A stretch of DNA of 64,000 bases, from the NCBI RefSeq assembly GCF_001613365.1, contig NZ_BDCF01000020.1, positions 1 through 64,000 on the forward strand, in the 5' to 3' direction. The stretch is from Nocardia xishanensis NBRC 101358. GTDB lineage: Bacteria > Actinomycetota > Actinomycetes > Mycobacteriales > Mycobacteriaceae. Within the stretch, counting starts at the first letter, position 1, and every line of letters begins with the position of its first letter. Under the pieces are notes generated by a model. That model had not been told where the DNA came from, did not search any database, and was given only the letters and a program-made list of their open reading frames with translations. A program made the position numbers and the translations under genes. Of the stretch, positions 34,554-42,860 are shown in pieces.

Positions 34554-35391
34554 TCCCTCGGCACTCGCTGATGTGGCCGGCCTGCTGGCCTGTCCGGAAT
34601 GCCGTCTCGCGCTCGAGGCGGTGGACCGGGCGCTGCGCTGCGGTCGCGGCCACAGTTTCGACATCGCCAAACAGGGCTACGTCAGCTTGCTGACCGGTGC
34701 GTCGACCAAGATGACCGGCGACACCGCGGCCATGCTGGACGCCCGTGCCGCCTTCCAGGGCGAGGGGCATTTCGCGCCCATCGCCGCCGCCGTGGCCACC
34801 GCCGTCGGACCGGTCGGCGATCGGGCCCTGTTGGAGGTCGGCGCGGGTACCGGCTATTACCTGGCCGCGGCGCTCGACGCCGCACCCGGAGCCCGTGGCA
34901 TCGCGCTGGACGTGGCCAAACCCGCCGCCCGCCGCTGCGCCCGCACTCATCCTCGCGCCGCAGCGGTGCTCGCCGACGCCTGGCGCGGCCTACCGGTCCG
35001 CGACGGCGTGCTGACGGGAGTGCTCTCGGTGTTCGCGCCACGCAATCCGGCGGAAGCGGCCAGGGTGCTCGACGCGGACGGCCGTTTCGTCGTCGCCGCG
35101 CCGACCGCCCGTCATCTGGCCGAGCTGATCGATCCGCTCGGCATGGTCACCGTCGACCCGGACAAGGATCGCCGCATCACCGAGTCCATGTCGGGCTTGT
35201 TCGAGCAGGTGGACCGGGTCGTCGTCGAGTATCCGATGAAGCTCGACCGCGCCGAGGTGGCCGATGTGGTCGGGATGGGCCCCTCGGCGCATCACGCCGA
35301 ACGAGGGCGCGATCCTCGCGCGGTGGCGCTGCCCGAGCACACGGAGGTGACCGCTTCGGTCACGGTGTCGACGTATCGCCGCCGCGCCTGA
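34540..35391 (+). CDS. RlmA-like 23S rRNA (guanine-N1) methyltransferase
   Basis: A 283-residue protein with an N-terminal zinc site (LACPECRLALE and LRCGRGHSFDIAKQGYVSLL; three Cys plus His) and a SAM-dependent methyltransferase domain (LLEVGAGTGYYLAAAL, VLSVFAPRNPAEAARVL). This pattern matches RlmA(I)/RlmA(II)/TlrB enzymes that methylate G745 or G748 of 23S rRNA, the latter affecting macrolide binding. GTG 34540 overlaps the DUF3117 gene by 14 bp. Which guanine is modified cannot be told. Confidence 0.87.
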   Translation: MSPASPSALADVAGLLACPECRLALEAVDRALRCGRGHSFDIAKQGYVSLLTGASTKMTGDTAAMLDARAAFQGEGHFAPIAAAVATAVGPVGDRALLEVGAGTGYYLAAALDAAPGARGIALDVAKPAARRCARTHPRAAAVLADAWRGLPVRDGVLTGVLSVFAPRNPAEAARVLDADGRFVVAAPTARHLAELIDPLGMVTVDPDKDRRITESMSGLFEQVDRVVVEYPMKLDRAEVADVVGMGPSAHHAERGRDPRAVALPEHTEVTASVTVSTYRRRA

Positions 35392-35409
35392 CCATGTGCC
35401 ACCGCCGGT

Positions 35410-36648
35410 TCACGGCTTGCGCACGTGCTCGTAGACCTCGACGGTCCGCTCCGCGATCCGCGACCAGTCGAATTCCGCGATGGCCCTTGCCCGCCCCGCG
35501 GCGCCGAATTCGGCGGCCAGGATCGGGTCGCCCGCGACCTCGTTGACGGCGGCGGCCAAGCCACGCTCGTAGTCGACGGCCGCGCCCGCGTCGTAGTGCA
35601 CGAGCCTGCCGGTGCCGCCGTCGGCGACCACCTCCGGGATGCCGCCGACGTCGGAGGCGACGACCGCGGTGGCGCAGGCCATGGCCTCCAGGTTCACGAT
35701 GCCGAGCGGCTCGTACACCGACGGGCAGACGAACACGGCGGCGGCCGCGAGAATCTGCCTGATCTGCTCGGTGGGCAGCATTTCCCGCACCCAGAAGACA
35801 TTTCCGCGCCGGCGCTGCAATTCGGCGACCGCGGCGGCCGTCTCGTCCTCCAGTTCCTTGGTGTCCGGCGCGCCCGCGCACAGCACCAGCTGGATCTCCG
35901 GCGCGAACTCGCGCGCGGCGGCGAGCAGGTGGCCGACGCCCTTCTGCCGGGTGATGCGGCCGACGAAGGCGACGATCGGCCGGTCGGTACGCACCCCGAG
36001 CTCGTCCAAGATCGGACGCTCGCCGGCGGCGGGCGGACCCGGCCGCCAGAGCGTGGCATCGATGCCGTTGTGCACCACGTGGACCCGGCTCGGGTCGATC
36101 GCCGGGTAGGCGTCGAGCACGTCCTGGCGCATGCCCTCGCTCACCGCGATGACGGCGTCGGCGTGCTCCATGGCGTTGCGCTCCGACCAGGAGGACAGCC
36201 GGTAGCCGCCGCCGAGCTGTTCGGCCTTCCACGGACGGCGCGGCTCCAGCGAGTGCGCGGTGAGCACGTGCGGAATGCCGTACAGTGCGGCGGCCAGGTG
36301 CCCGGCCAGACCGGTGTACCAGGTGTGCGAGTGCACCACGTCCACGTCGCCCGCCGCGTCGGCCATCCGCAGCTGCGCGGACATCATCTGCAGCGCGGCG
36401 TTGGCGGCGTAGAGTGTCGCGTCCGGCTGGTGCACGACGGCGCCGGCGCGCTCGGCGCCCATGCAGTGCACGGTCACCTCGCAGAGCCTGCGCAATTCGG
36501 CGGCCAGCTGGGTGACGTGTACGCCCGCGCCGCCGTACACCTCGGGTGGGTATTCGCGGGTCAACATCGCGACGCGCAATCGGTCCCCGAGGTTCTCCGG
36601 CTCGCCGGGTCCCGTCGCCGAGTGCCCTCCGTTCGTGCCGAAACTCAC
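35410..36648 (-). CDS. glgA: GT4 glycogen synthase / maltose-1-phosphate synthase
   Basis: A 412-residue GT4 glycosyltransferase like Rv1212c (GlgA, now often GlgM), which makes maltose-1-phosphate or alpha-1,4-glucan from ADP-glucose. LTREYPPEVYGGAGVH is the donor-loop motif; later VAFVGRITRQKG and the E-x7-E region SVYEPLGIVNLEAM are clear. GTG 36648 lies 6 nt after a TAGTTT hexamer on its strand, which supports this start. It is divergent from glgC, whose product supplies ADP-glucose. Confidence 0.93.
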   Translation of the reverse strand: MSFGTNGGHSATGPGEPENLGDRLRVAMLTREYPPEVYGGAGVHVTQLAAELRRLCEVTVHCMGAERAGAVVHQPDATLYAANAALQMMSAQLRMADAAGDVDVVHSHTWYTGLAGHLAAALYGIPHVLTAHSLEPRRPWKAEQLGGGYRLSSWSERNAMEHADAVIAVSEGMRQDVLDAYPAIDPSRVHVVHNGIDATLWRPGPPAAGERPILDELGVRTDRPIVAFVGRITRQKGVGHLLAAAREFAPEIQLVLCAGAPDTKELEDETAAAVAELQRRRGNVFWVREMLPTEQIRQILAAAAVFVCPSVYEPLGIVNLEAMACATAVVASDVGGIPEVVADGGTGRLVHYDAGAAVDYERGLAAAVNEVAGDPILAAEFGAAGRARAIAEFDWSRIAERTVEVYEHVRKP

Positions 36649-36654
36649 CGATCC

Positions 36655-36660
36655 AAACTA
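36655..36660 (-). promoter_or_regulatory. -10 element TAGTTT, leaderless glgA
   Basis: On the minus strand TAGTTT is followed by 6 nt and the GTG at 36648. The same hexamer serves glgC in the other direction. Confidence 0.55.
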
Positions 36661-36703
36661 GACGCTCGGCTCGGCGGGAGCCACCCGCGCCATGACTACA
36701 CGG

Positions 36704-36709
36704 TAGTTT
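36704..36709 (+). promoter_or_regulatory. -10 element TAGTTT, leaderless glgC
   Basis: TAGTTT is followed by 7 nt and GTG 36717, with no Shine-Dalgarno. It mirrors the glgA element 44 bp away. Confidence 0.55.
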
Positions 36710-36716
36710 GGGCACT

Positions 36717-37931
36717 GTGAGGAGCCAGCCGCACGTACTCGGGATCGTGCTCGCCGGTGGCGAGGGAAAGCGCCTGTTTCCACTCACCGCGGACCGCGCC
36801 AAGCCAGCGGTCCCCTTCGGCGGCGCGTACCGCCTGATCGACTTCGTGCTCAGCAATCTGGTGAACGCGGGCTACCTACGCCTGTGCGTGCTCACCCAGT
36901 ACAAATCGCATTCGCTGGACCGGCACATCTCGCAGACCTGGCGGCTGTCTGGGTTCGCGGGCGAGTACATCACCCCGGTGCCCGCCCAGCAGCGCCTCGG
37001 CCCGCGCTGGTACACCGGCAGCGCCGACGCGATCATGCAGTCGCTGAACCTGATCTACGACGAAGACCCTGACTACATCGTCGTCTTCGGCGCCGACCAC
37101 GTGTACCGGATGGACCCGGAGCAGATGGTCTCCCATCACATCGATTCCGGCGCGGGCGTCACCGTGGCGGGCATCAGGGTGCCCCGCAGCGAGGCCAGCG
37201 CGTTCGGCTGCATCGATTCCGACGAGTCGGGCCGCATCATCCAGTTCCTGGAGAAGCCCGCCCACCCGCCAGGCACGCCGGACGATCCGAACGTGACCTT
37301 CGCGTCGATGGGCAACTACGTCTTCACCACCAAGGTGCTGGTCGATTCGATCCGCGCCGACGCCGAGAACTCCGACTCGGATCACGACATGGGCGGCGAC
37401 ATCATCCCCGCGCTCGTCGCGGCTGGCCATGCCGCGGTCTACGACTTCGCCGACAACGACGTGCCGGGCGCCACCGAACGCGATCGCGGCTACTGGCGCG
37501 ACGTCGGGACCATCGACGCCTTCTACGACGCGCACATGGACCTGGTCTCGGTGCACCCGGTGTTCAACCTCTACAACAAGCACTGGCCGATCCGCGGCGC
37601 GGCCGAGAACCTGCCGCCCGCCAAATTCGCGCAGGGCGGGCTCGCTCAGGAATGCATCGTGGGCTCTGGCAGCATCCTGTCCGCCGCGACGGTGCGCAAT
37701 TCCGTGCTGAGCTCCAACGTGATGATCGACGACGGCGCCACCGTCGAGGGCAGCGTGCTGATGCCCGGCGTGCGCATCGGCCGTGGCGCGGTGGTGCGCC
37801 GCGCCATCCTCGACAAGAACGTGGTGGTCGGCGAGGGCGAGATCATCGGCGTCGACCTCGAGCGCGACCGCGATCGTTTCGCGGTGAGCAAACGCGGCGT
37901 GGTCACCGTCGGCAAGGGCGTCTGGGTCTGA
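36717..37931 (+). CDS. glgC: glucose-1-phosphate adenylyltransferase
   Basis: A 404-residue ADP-glucose pyrophosphorylase: GIVLAGGEGKRLFPLTADRAKPAVPFGG is the nucleotide and allosteric N-terminal motif (read as two adjoining stretches), VVFGADHVYRMD the catalytic region, and the C-terminal left-handed beta-helix has hexapeptide-like repeats. It makes ADP-glucose from glucose-1-phosphate and ATP for alpha-glucan and glycogen synthesis. GTG 36717 is preferred over the in-frame TTG at 36708, because the TTG overlaps the -10 hexamer. It corresponds to Rv1213. Confidence 0.94.
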   Translation: MRSQPHVLGIVLAGGEGKRLFPLTADRAKPAVPFGGAYRLIDFVLSNLVNAGYLRLCVLTQYKSHSLDRHISQTWRLSGFAGEYITPVPAQQRLGPRWYTGSADAIMQSLNLIYDEDPDYIVVFGADHVYRMDPEQMVSHHIDSGAGVTVAGIRVPRSEASAFGCIDSDESGRIIQFLEKPAHPPGTPDDPNVTFASMGNYVFTTKVLVDSIRADAENSDSDHDMGGDIIPALVAAGHAAVYDFADNDVPGATERDRGYWRDVGTIDAFYDAHMDLVSVHPVFNLYNKHWPIRGAAENLPPAKFAQGGLAQECIVGSGSILSAATVRNSVLSSNVMIDDGATVEGSVLMPGVRIGRGAVVRRAILDKNVVVGEGEIIGVDLERDRDRFAVSKRGVVTVGKGVWV

Positions 37932-38002
37932 GATTCCCGGCGACCGCTGGTAACTCGCGACCGGCCGCGATCCGAGGCCGGTCCGGGCGGCGCGGCTCCG
38001 GC

Positions 38003-38209
38003 TCACGACGGCGTCGGCTGGACCGTGCAGAACGGCTGACAGGAACCGGGCGTGCGCGGCGTCGTCGGGCGCGATCGGTCACCGAAATCGGCGGTGCTGA
38101 CCAGAATCGCCAGCACGATCGCCAATACGAGCAGGATGCCGAACACGATTGTCGCGCCCGCCCACTCCTCGGTGCGGTTCCTCTGTCGATCGTCGTCGTT
38201 CCAGAACAT
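38003..38209 (-). CDS. small membrane protein, C-x-P-F-C tail (copy 1)
   Basis: A 68-residue protein with one helix (ATIVFGILLVLAIVLAILV, about 19-37), then TADFGDRS and a C-terminal GSCQPFCTVQPTPS. ATG 38209 follows GGAGGA at proper spacing. A second gene 95 bp upstream on the same strand encodes a protein of the same plan, so they are likely paralogues. The cysteine pair would lie outside the membrane if the N-terminus is inside. No named family was recognised. Confidence 0.75.
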   Translation of the reverse strand: MFWNDDDRQRNRTEEWAGATIVFGILLVLAIVLAILVSTADFGDRSRPTTPRTPGSCQPFCTVQPTPS

Positions 38210-38304
38210 CGGCTCGTCCTCCGCGCTGCCCCGGGCTCACCCAAACACACCGCGGGCCGCTCGGCCACCGAATCACGAACAGCACACGGGATTCGACCCG
38301 TGCG

Positions 38305-38547
38305 TCACGGCGCGGGCGGTGGCGGCGTCCGCGTGCAGAATGGCTCACAGGGTCCGGTGGTCGGCACCACCTTCGCGGGACCGGTGTCGAAATCGGCATT
38401 GCTCACCACGAGCAGCACCAGCACGACGAGCAGAATCGCGACCGCGAAAAAGCCCAACCCGGCCAGAACCCAATTCACCGAACCTTTTTCCTTGACCACA
38501 TGTCCGACGTGGCCGTAATGGACGATTTCCGACGCGCGATCCCACAT
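38305..38547 (-). CDS. small membrane protein, C-x-P-F-C tail (copy 2)
   Basis: An 80-residue protein: a short N-terminal region, one helix (LAGLGFFAVAILLVVLVLLVV, about 30-50), SNADFDTG and the tail GPCEPFCTRTPPPPAP. It shares the ADF motif after the helix and the C-x-P-F-C-T tail with copy 1. ATG 38547 is preceded by CGGAGGTCT. The frame is open further upstream, but the longer version lacks a ribosome site. Function unknown. Confidence 0.75.
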   Translation of the reverse strand: MWDRASEIVHYGHVGHVVKEKGSVNWVLAGLGFFAVAILLVVLVLLVVSNADFDTGPAKVVPTTGPCEPFCTRTPPPPAP

Positions 38548-38763
38548 CGCCAGACCTCCGAATTCGCTTGCGGCACCGACAGTTTTCGGACGCTCCTCGC
38601 GCGATGACGCACGCGGTCGCCCGTACCACGGCTGATCGTCGGATACCCGGGACCGGCACGCTGAATCATCGAACGGCGGCGGACCGGCTCTCGCGATCGA
38701 CCGGATTCGCAACGGCGGCATACCGTTCTGCCGCCACGCCGCGAACGACTTTGCGCGCGTGCG

Positions 38764-39396
38764 CTATCCGCGTGAGGCGCAGAGCAATCCGTCGCCGACG
38801 GGAATCAGCACACAGGTGAGTTCCGGATCCTCCGCGATGGCGCGGGTGGCCGCGCGCACCGCCTGGGTGGCCGGATCACGCTGACTCGGATCGGGGACCC
38901 GGCCGCCGAGCAGCGCGTTGTGCAGGATGATGGCGCCGCCGTCGCGCAGCAGCCGCACCGCCTGTGCGACGTACTGCGGATGCTCCAGCGGCGCGGCATC
39001 GATGAAGACCAGATCGTAGGCGCCGTCGGCGAGGCGGGGTAGCACGTCGAGCGCGCGCCCGTTGATCAGCCTGGTCCGCGCGGGCGGGATGTCGGCGGCG
39101 CGGAACGCGTCCTTGGCCGCGCGCTGATGCTCCGGCTCGGAATCGATGGTGGTCAGCGTGCCGTCCTCGCGCATGCCGTCGAGCAGCCACAGTCCACTGA
39201 TGCCGGCGCCGGTCCCGACCTCGACGACCGCGCGCGCGCCGAGCAGCTGGGCGTACATGCTCAGCAGGGCCCCGACCGACGGCGGCACCGGTGCCACGCC
39301 CAGCTCGGTGGCCCGTTCGCGCGCGCTGACGAGGATCTCGTCCTCCACGACGGATTCTTCCACGTAGGAGAGATTTCGCTCCAGGTTCGATGCCAC
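38764..39396 (-). CDS. O-methyltransferase (Rv1220c-like)
   Basis: A 210-residue SAM-dependent O-methyltransferase of the class that includes catechol-type enzymes. AVVEVGTGAGISGLWLLDGM is the SAM motif, LTTIDSEPEHQ the acidic ribose site, and LVFIDAAPLEHPQYV the metal/catalytic region. GTG 39396 lies 7 nt after TAGCCT on its strand, a likely leaderless start; the frame beyond it reaches into the sigE promoter region. It is divergent from sigE, as in M. tuberculosis. Confidence 0.9.
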   Translation of the reverse strand: MASNLERNLSYVEESVVEDEILVSARERATELGVAPVPPSVGALLSMYAQLLGARAVVEVGTGAGISGLWLLDGMREDGTLTTIDSEPEHQRAAKDAFRAADIPPARTRLINGRALDVLPRLADGAYDLVFIDAAPLEHPQYVAQAVRLLRDGGAIILHNALLGGRVPDPSQRDPATQAVRAATRAIAEDPELTCVLIPVGDGLLCASRG

Positions 39397-39403
39397 GCCT
39401 AAG

Positions 39404-39409
39404 AGGCTA
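39404..39409 (-). promoter_or_regulatory. -10 element TAGCCT, leaderless
   Basis: On the minus strand TAGCCT is 7 nt before the GTG at 39396 of the O-methyltransferase gene. Confidence 0.5.
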
Positions 39410-39560
39410 ATGCGGGGCGCGTTGTCTCGGCGTTCCGACAACACGCTTTCTCCAGGGATCGGTTTTCTCAGGTGTCCCTCAGGATCTCCATATCCCCGCC
39501 ATATCGGGACAGGAAAGAGTAAGGACACGCAAGACCAGCCGACCGCGATACGCGGGACGC

Positions 39561-39589
39561 GGGAACAACGACATACAGGTAGTCGGTTG
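39561..39589 (+). promoter_or_regulatory. ECF-type (SigE-like) promoter of sigE
   Basis: GGGAAC (39561-39566) and CGGTTG (39584-39589), 17 bp apart, match the mycobacterial SigE promoter pattern (GGAAC, then GTT). It is placed to make sigE autoregulated. Confidence 0.6.
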
Positions 39590-39672
39590 TATTCCGTACG
39601 CGACGGTTCGTGACCCGGACCGAAACGGGAGTCCCGAGTTTACGGTCCCGAGTAGGAGGTAGCCCCATCCAC

Positions 39673-40356
39673 ATGGTCAAAGGTTCGTTTGCGGCTCCGC
39701 ATGGGCACTCCGAGTACGCCACCCTCCCCGACCACATCATGCCGTTCGAGGCCGAGCAGGCCGAGGACCTCGATATCGAACTGACCGGCACGGCCGCGTT
39801 CGACGCGACCGGTGATCGCTCGGTGATGCCGTCGTGGGACGAGCTGGTCCGCGAACACGCCGACCGGGTCTACCGGCTGGCCTACCGTCTGTCCGGCGAC
39901 GCGCAGGACGCCGAGGATCTCACTCAGGAGACCTTCATCCGCGTCTTCCGGTCGCTGTCGAACTACCAGCCGGGCACCTTCGAGGGCTGGCTGCACCGCA
40001 TCACGACCAACCTCTTCCTGGACATGGTGCGCCGTCGCAATCGCATCCGCATGGAGGCGCTGCCCGAGGACTACGATCGCGTGCCCGCCGACGGCCCCGG
40101 CCCTGAGCAGGCCTATCACGACGCGCGCCTCGATCCCGACCTGCAATCCGCCCTCGACGCCCTGGCGCCCGAGTTCCGCGCCGCCGTCGTGCTGTGTGAC
40201 ATCGAGGGTCTGTCGTACGAGGAGATCGGCGCTACGCTCGGCGTGAAGCTGGGCACCGTGCGCAGCCGGATTCACCGCGGCCGTCAGGCACTGCGCGAGC
40301 ACCTTGCGCATAATGGATCTCAGCAGCGGTTCGCCGCTGACGCGAACATCGGGTGA
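39673..40356 (+). CDS. sigE: ECF RNA polymerase sigma factor SigE
   Basis: A 227-residue ECF sigma factor. Region 2 shows DELVREHADRVYRLAYRLSG, DAEDLTQETFIRVFRSL and WLHRITTNLFLDMVRRR; region 4 shows LCDIEGLSYEEIGATLG and KLGTVRSRIHRGRQAL. It closely matches mycobacterial SigE as recalled. Two starts are possible: ATG 39673, with AGGAGGT 13 nt upstream, and GTG 39610, 20 nt after the ECF-type -10. Mycobacterial sigE also uses several starts. It heads sigE-rseA-htrA. Confidence 0.94.
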   Translation: MVKGSFAAPHGHSEYATLPDHIMPFEAEQAEDLDIELTGTAAFDATGDRSVMPSWDELVREHADRVYRLAYRLSGDAQDAEDLTQETFIRVFRSLSNYQPGTFEGWLHRITTNLFLDMVRRRNRIRMEALPEDYDRVPADGPGPEQAYHDARLDPDLQSALDALAPEFRAAVVLCDIEGLSYEEIGATLGVKLGTVRSRIHRGRQALREHLAHNGSQQRFAADANIG

Positions 40357-40414
40357 TTCGCCGGGCACCGGCGACGCCCGGGCCAGAGGATGTCGTTGGA
40401 AGGGTGAGCACCGC

Positions 40415-40837
40415 ATGAGTGGCGAGTCCAGCACGTCCGGTCGTCCCGCGAACGGGGCCGACCGCCGGACGCCAGGCAGGTCACCTCGCTTCGCGCCCAC
40501 CGAACACCTGGCCAGCGAGGCGGTCGTCGCCTACGTCGACGGCGAGCTGCGCATGAACGCCTATCTGCGTGCCGCCCAGCATCTTTCGGTCTGTCCGGAA
40601 TGCGCGGCCGAGGTGGACGCGCAGCAGCAGGCGCGCATCGCGCTGCGCCAGTCCGGCCCCATCTCCATCCCCACCGGCCTGCACGACAGCCTGACCCGTA
40701 TTCCGCTCGCCGAACTGCCCGGCGGTGCGTCGAACAATCCTGGCCGGCCGTCCGGGAACGCCCGTAACGAGGCGGTTTTCGGTTTTCTGCCCGATTCGTT
40801 CACCGCGACCCGGTGGACAACCTGGTGGCGCAAGTAG
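40415..40837 (+). CDS. rseA: anti-sigma-E factor RseA
   Basis: A 140-residue zinc-binding anti-sigma factor. The ZAS motif H-x3-C-x2-C is present as HLSVCPEC, preceded by ASEAVVAYVDGELRMNAYLRAAQ. The protein is soluble, as in mycobacteria, and would hold SigE inactive until redox stress or phosphorylation releases it. ATG 40415 is preceded by GGAAGGG. It lies 58 bp after sigE, and the next gene, htrA, starts 10 bp after its stop. Confidence 0.93.
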   Translation: MSGESSTSGRPANGADRRTPGRSPRFAPTEHLASEAVVAYVDGELRMNAYLRAAQHLSVCPECAAEVDAQQQARIALRQSGPISIPTGLHDSLTRIPLAELPGGASNNPGRPSGNARNEAVFGFLPDSFTATRWTTWWRK

Positions 40838-40840
40838 AGT
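40835..40840 (+). promoter_or_regulatory. -10 element TAGAGT, possible leaderless htrA
   Basis: TAGAGT overlaps the rseA stop and lies 7 nt before GTG 40848; TGGACA (40814-40819) is a possible -35 with a 15-bp spacer. htrA may be transcribed separately besides read-through from sigE. Confidence 0.4.
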
Positions 40841-40847
40841 TTGGCGC

Positions 40848-42410
40848 GTGACCACCGAATCGACGAATACCGGACCTGTGCCGGACGCACGGCCCACCGC
40901 CAGTGACGCCTCCGATTCGGCGGCCAGCAGGGGGAACCTGAGGCCGTCGGACGCGCCCGTGCTCGGGCCGCGACCGGTCGTCAGACCCCACGTCGACACC
41001 CACACCGCCCGCGCCTTCCGCCGTCCGTCGGGCACCTCCGGCTCGTTCTCCGACTACACCCCCTCGCGCGCCGGCGCCGGCGCGCCCCCGCTCGGTCCCG
41101 AACTGCACAACCGTCCGCCCGACGCGGTGCTCGCCGAGGCTTTCGGCAGACCCGAAGGCTCCGACGAACTGCTCCAGCGCGACCCCGACGCGGCCGAGGC
41201 GGCCCCGGCACACTCGGGCCCCGCGGACCCATGGCGCGATCCGACCGCTGGCGCCCGTCTCGGCGCACCCGCGGTGCCGACGCCGCAGCCCGAGCCGCTG
41301 CCCCAGTCGCGCAAGCTGAGCGCGCGCGAGGTGCTCTTCGGGTCGAGGATCGCGCCCAAGGCGCTGGCCCTGCTCGCCGCGATCGCGCTCGGCATCGGCG
41401 TGCTCGGCGGCCTGATCGGCAGGCTCACCGCGGAGCAGACCACGAACCTCACCTCGCGCAAGGTGACCCTCGAGCAGTCCGGCGACGTCGAGCGCCCGCA
41501 CGGTCTGATCGCCACCGTCGCCAACGCGGTGCTGCCCTCGGTGGTCTCCATCCGAGTCACCGTCGGCGACAATGGCGCCACCGGCTCGGGCGTCGTCATC
41601 GACGGCGCGGGCTACGTGGTGACCAACAACCACGTCATCTCGATGGCCGCCCAGGACAAGAGCAACCGGGCCGCCATCCAGGTCACCTTCTCCGACGGCA
41701 GCCGGGTGCCCGCGAACATCGTCGGCCGCGATCCCAAGACCGACCTCGCGGTCCTCAAGGTCGACGTGAAGAACCTCACGGTGGCCAGGCTCGGCAAGTC
41801 CGGCGACGTGCAGGTCGGCGACGACGTGCTGGCCATCGGCTCGCCGCTCGGCCTGAGCAAGACCGTCACCTCCGGCATCGTCAGCGCGCTGCACCGCCCG
41901 GTGAAGCTCTCCGGCGAGGGCAGCGACACCAACGCGGTGATCGACGCCGTGCAGACCGACGCCTCGATCAACCCGGGTAACTCCGGCGGCGCGCTGGTCG
42001 ACATGGACGGGCGGGTCATCGGGATCAACACCGCGATCCGCAGCGAGACGGGCGGCTCGGTCGGACTCGGCTTCGCCATCCCGGTCGACACCATGACCGA
42101 GGTCGCGCAGAGCCTCATCAAGAACGGCAAGATGAATCACCCCGTGATCGGCATCTCGGCCCGCACCAAGACCGTCGCCAACGAGGTGATGAGCGGCGCC
42201 GCGGTGGCCGACGTCGCGCCCAACGGTCCCGCGGCCAAGGCGGGGATCGTCGAGGGTGACGTGATCGTCCGGGTGGGCGATCGGGAGGTCACCGGGCCGG
42301 AGGAGCTGACCGTCGCGGTGCAGTCCCGCGAGATCGGCGAGACGGTGAACGTGCAGTTGATTCGGGACGGCAGGCAGGTGGACGTGCCTGTGACGTTGGA
42401 ATCCGACTGA
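40848..42410 (+). CDS. htrA: HtrA/DegP-like membrane serine protease
   Basis: A 520-residue protease with a long disordered cytoplasmic N-terminus (to about 170), one transmembrane helix (KALALLAAIALGIGVLGGLIG), a trypsin-like domain with His in TNNHVIS, Asp in KTDLAVL and Ser in NPGNSGGAL, and a C-terminal PDZ domain (GPAAKAGIVEGDVIVRVGD). The protease domain is outside the membrane. It corresponds to Rv1223 and belongs to the SigE envelope-stress response. Confidence 0.94.
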   Translation: MTTESTNTGPVPDARPTASDASDSAASRGNLRPSDAPVLGPRPVVRPHVDTHTARAFRRPSGTSGSFSDYTPSRAGAGAPPLGPELHNRPPDAVLAEAFGRPEGSDELLQRDPDAAEAAPAHSGPADPWRDPTAGARLGAPAVPTPQPEPLPQSRKLSAREVLFGSRIAPKALALLAAIALGIGVLGGLIGRLTAEQTTNLTSRKVTLEQSGDVERPHGLIATVANAVLPSVVSIRVTVGDNGATGSGVVIDGAGYVVTNNHVISMAAQDKSNRAAIQVTFSDGSRVPANIVGRDPKTDLAVLKVDVKNLTVARLGKSGDVQVGDDVLAIGSPLGLSKTVTSGIVSALHRPVKLSGEGSDTNAVIDAVQTDASINPGNSGGALVDMDGRVIGINTAIRSETGGSVGLGFAIPVDTMTEVAQSLIKNGKMNHPVIGISARTKTVANEVMSGAAVADVAPNGPAAKAGIVEGDVIVRVGDREVTGPEELTVAVQSREIGETVNVQLIRDGRQVDVPVTLESD

Positions 42411-42431
42411 CCCGCTGGTCCGATGCACAGG

Positions 42432-42437
42432 TAGCCT
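42432..42437 (+). promoter_or_regulatory. -10 element TAGCCT, leaderless tatB
   Basis: TAGCCT is 6 nt before GTG 42444. Confidence 0.5.
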
Positions 42438-42443
42438 GGATTC

Positions 42444-42860
42444 GTGTTCAGCAACATCGGCTGGAGCGAGATGATGATCCTGCTCGTCGCCGCCCTCGTC
42501 ATCCTCGGCCCGGAGCGTCTGCCCGGCGCCGTGCGCTGGACCACGGAAAACTTGCGCAGGCTGCGCGACTACGCCAGCGGGGCCACCGCCCAGCTGAAGG
42601 AAGAACTCGGCCCCGAGTTCGAAGACCTGCGCAAGCCGCTGGCCGAGCTGAACGAGCTGCGCGGCATGACGCCGCGCTCCATGGTCACCAAGCACCTGCT
42701 GAACGGCGACGATTCGGTGCTGCGCAGCCTGGAGAAGGCCGTGCCGACCAAGGACGACCTGTACGGCACGAGCAGCGGCATGCCGGACTATCCGATGCCG
42801 AAGCTGGAAAAGCCGCTGGAGCGCAACGAGCGTCCGCCGATCGATTTCGACGCCACCTGA
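42444..42860 (+). CDS. tatB: Sec-independent translocase subunit TatB
   Basis: A 138-residue TatB: the N-terminal helix and hinge FSNIGWSEMMILLVAALVI followed by LGPERLPG is the TatA/B hallmark, then an amphipathic helix and a long charged tail, longer than TatA. It forms the twin-arginine substrate receptor with TatC in the membrane. It corresponds to Rv1224, directly after htrA, with its own leaderless-type promoter. tatC is not in this window. Confidence 0.93.
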   Translation: MFSNIGWSEMMILLVAALVILGPERLPGAVRWTTENLRRLRDYASGATAQLKEELGPEFEDLRKPLAELNELRGMTPRSMVTKHLLNGDDSVLRSLEKAVPTKDDLYGTSSGMPDYPMPKLEKPLERNERPPIDFDAT

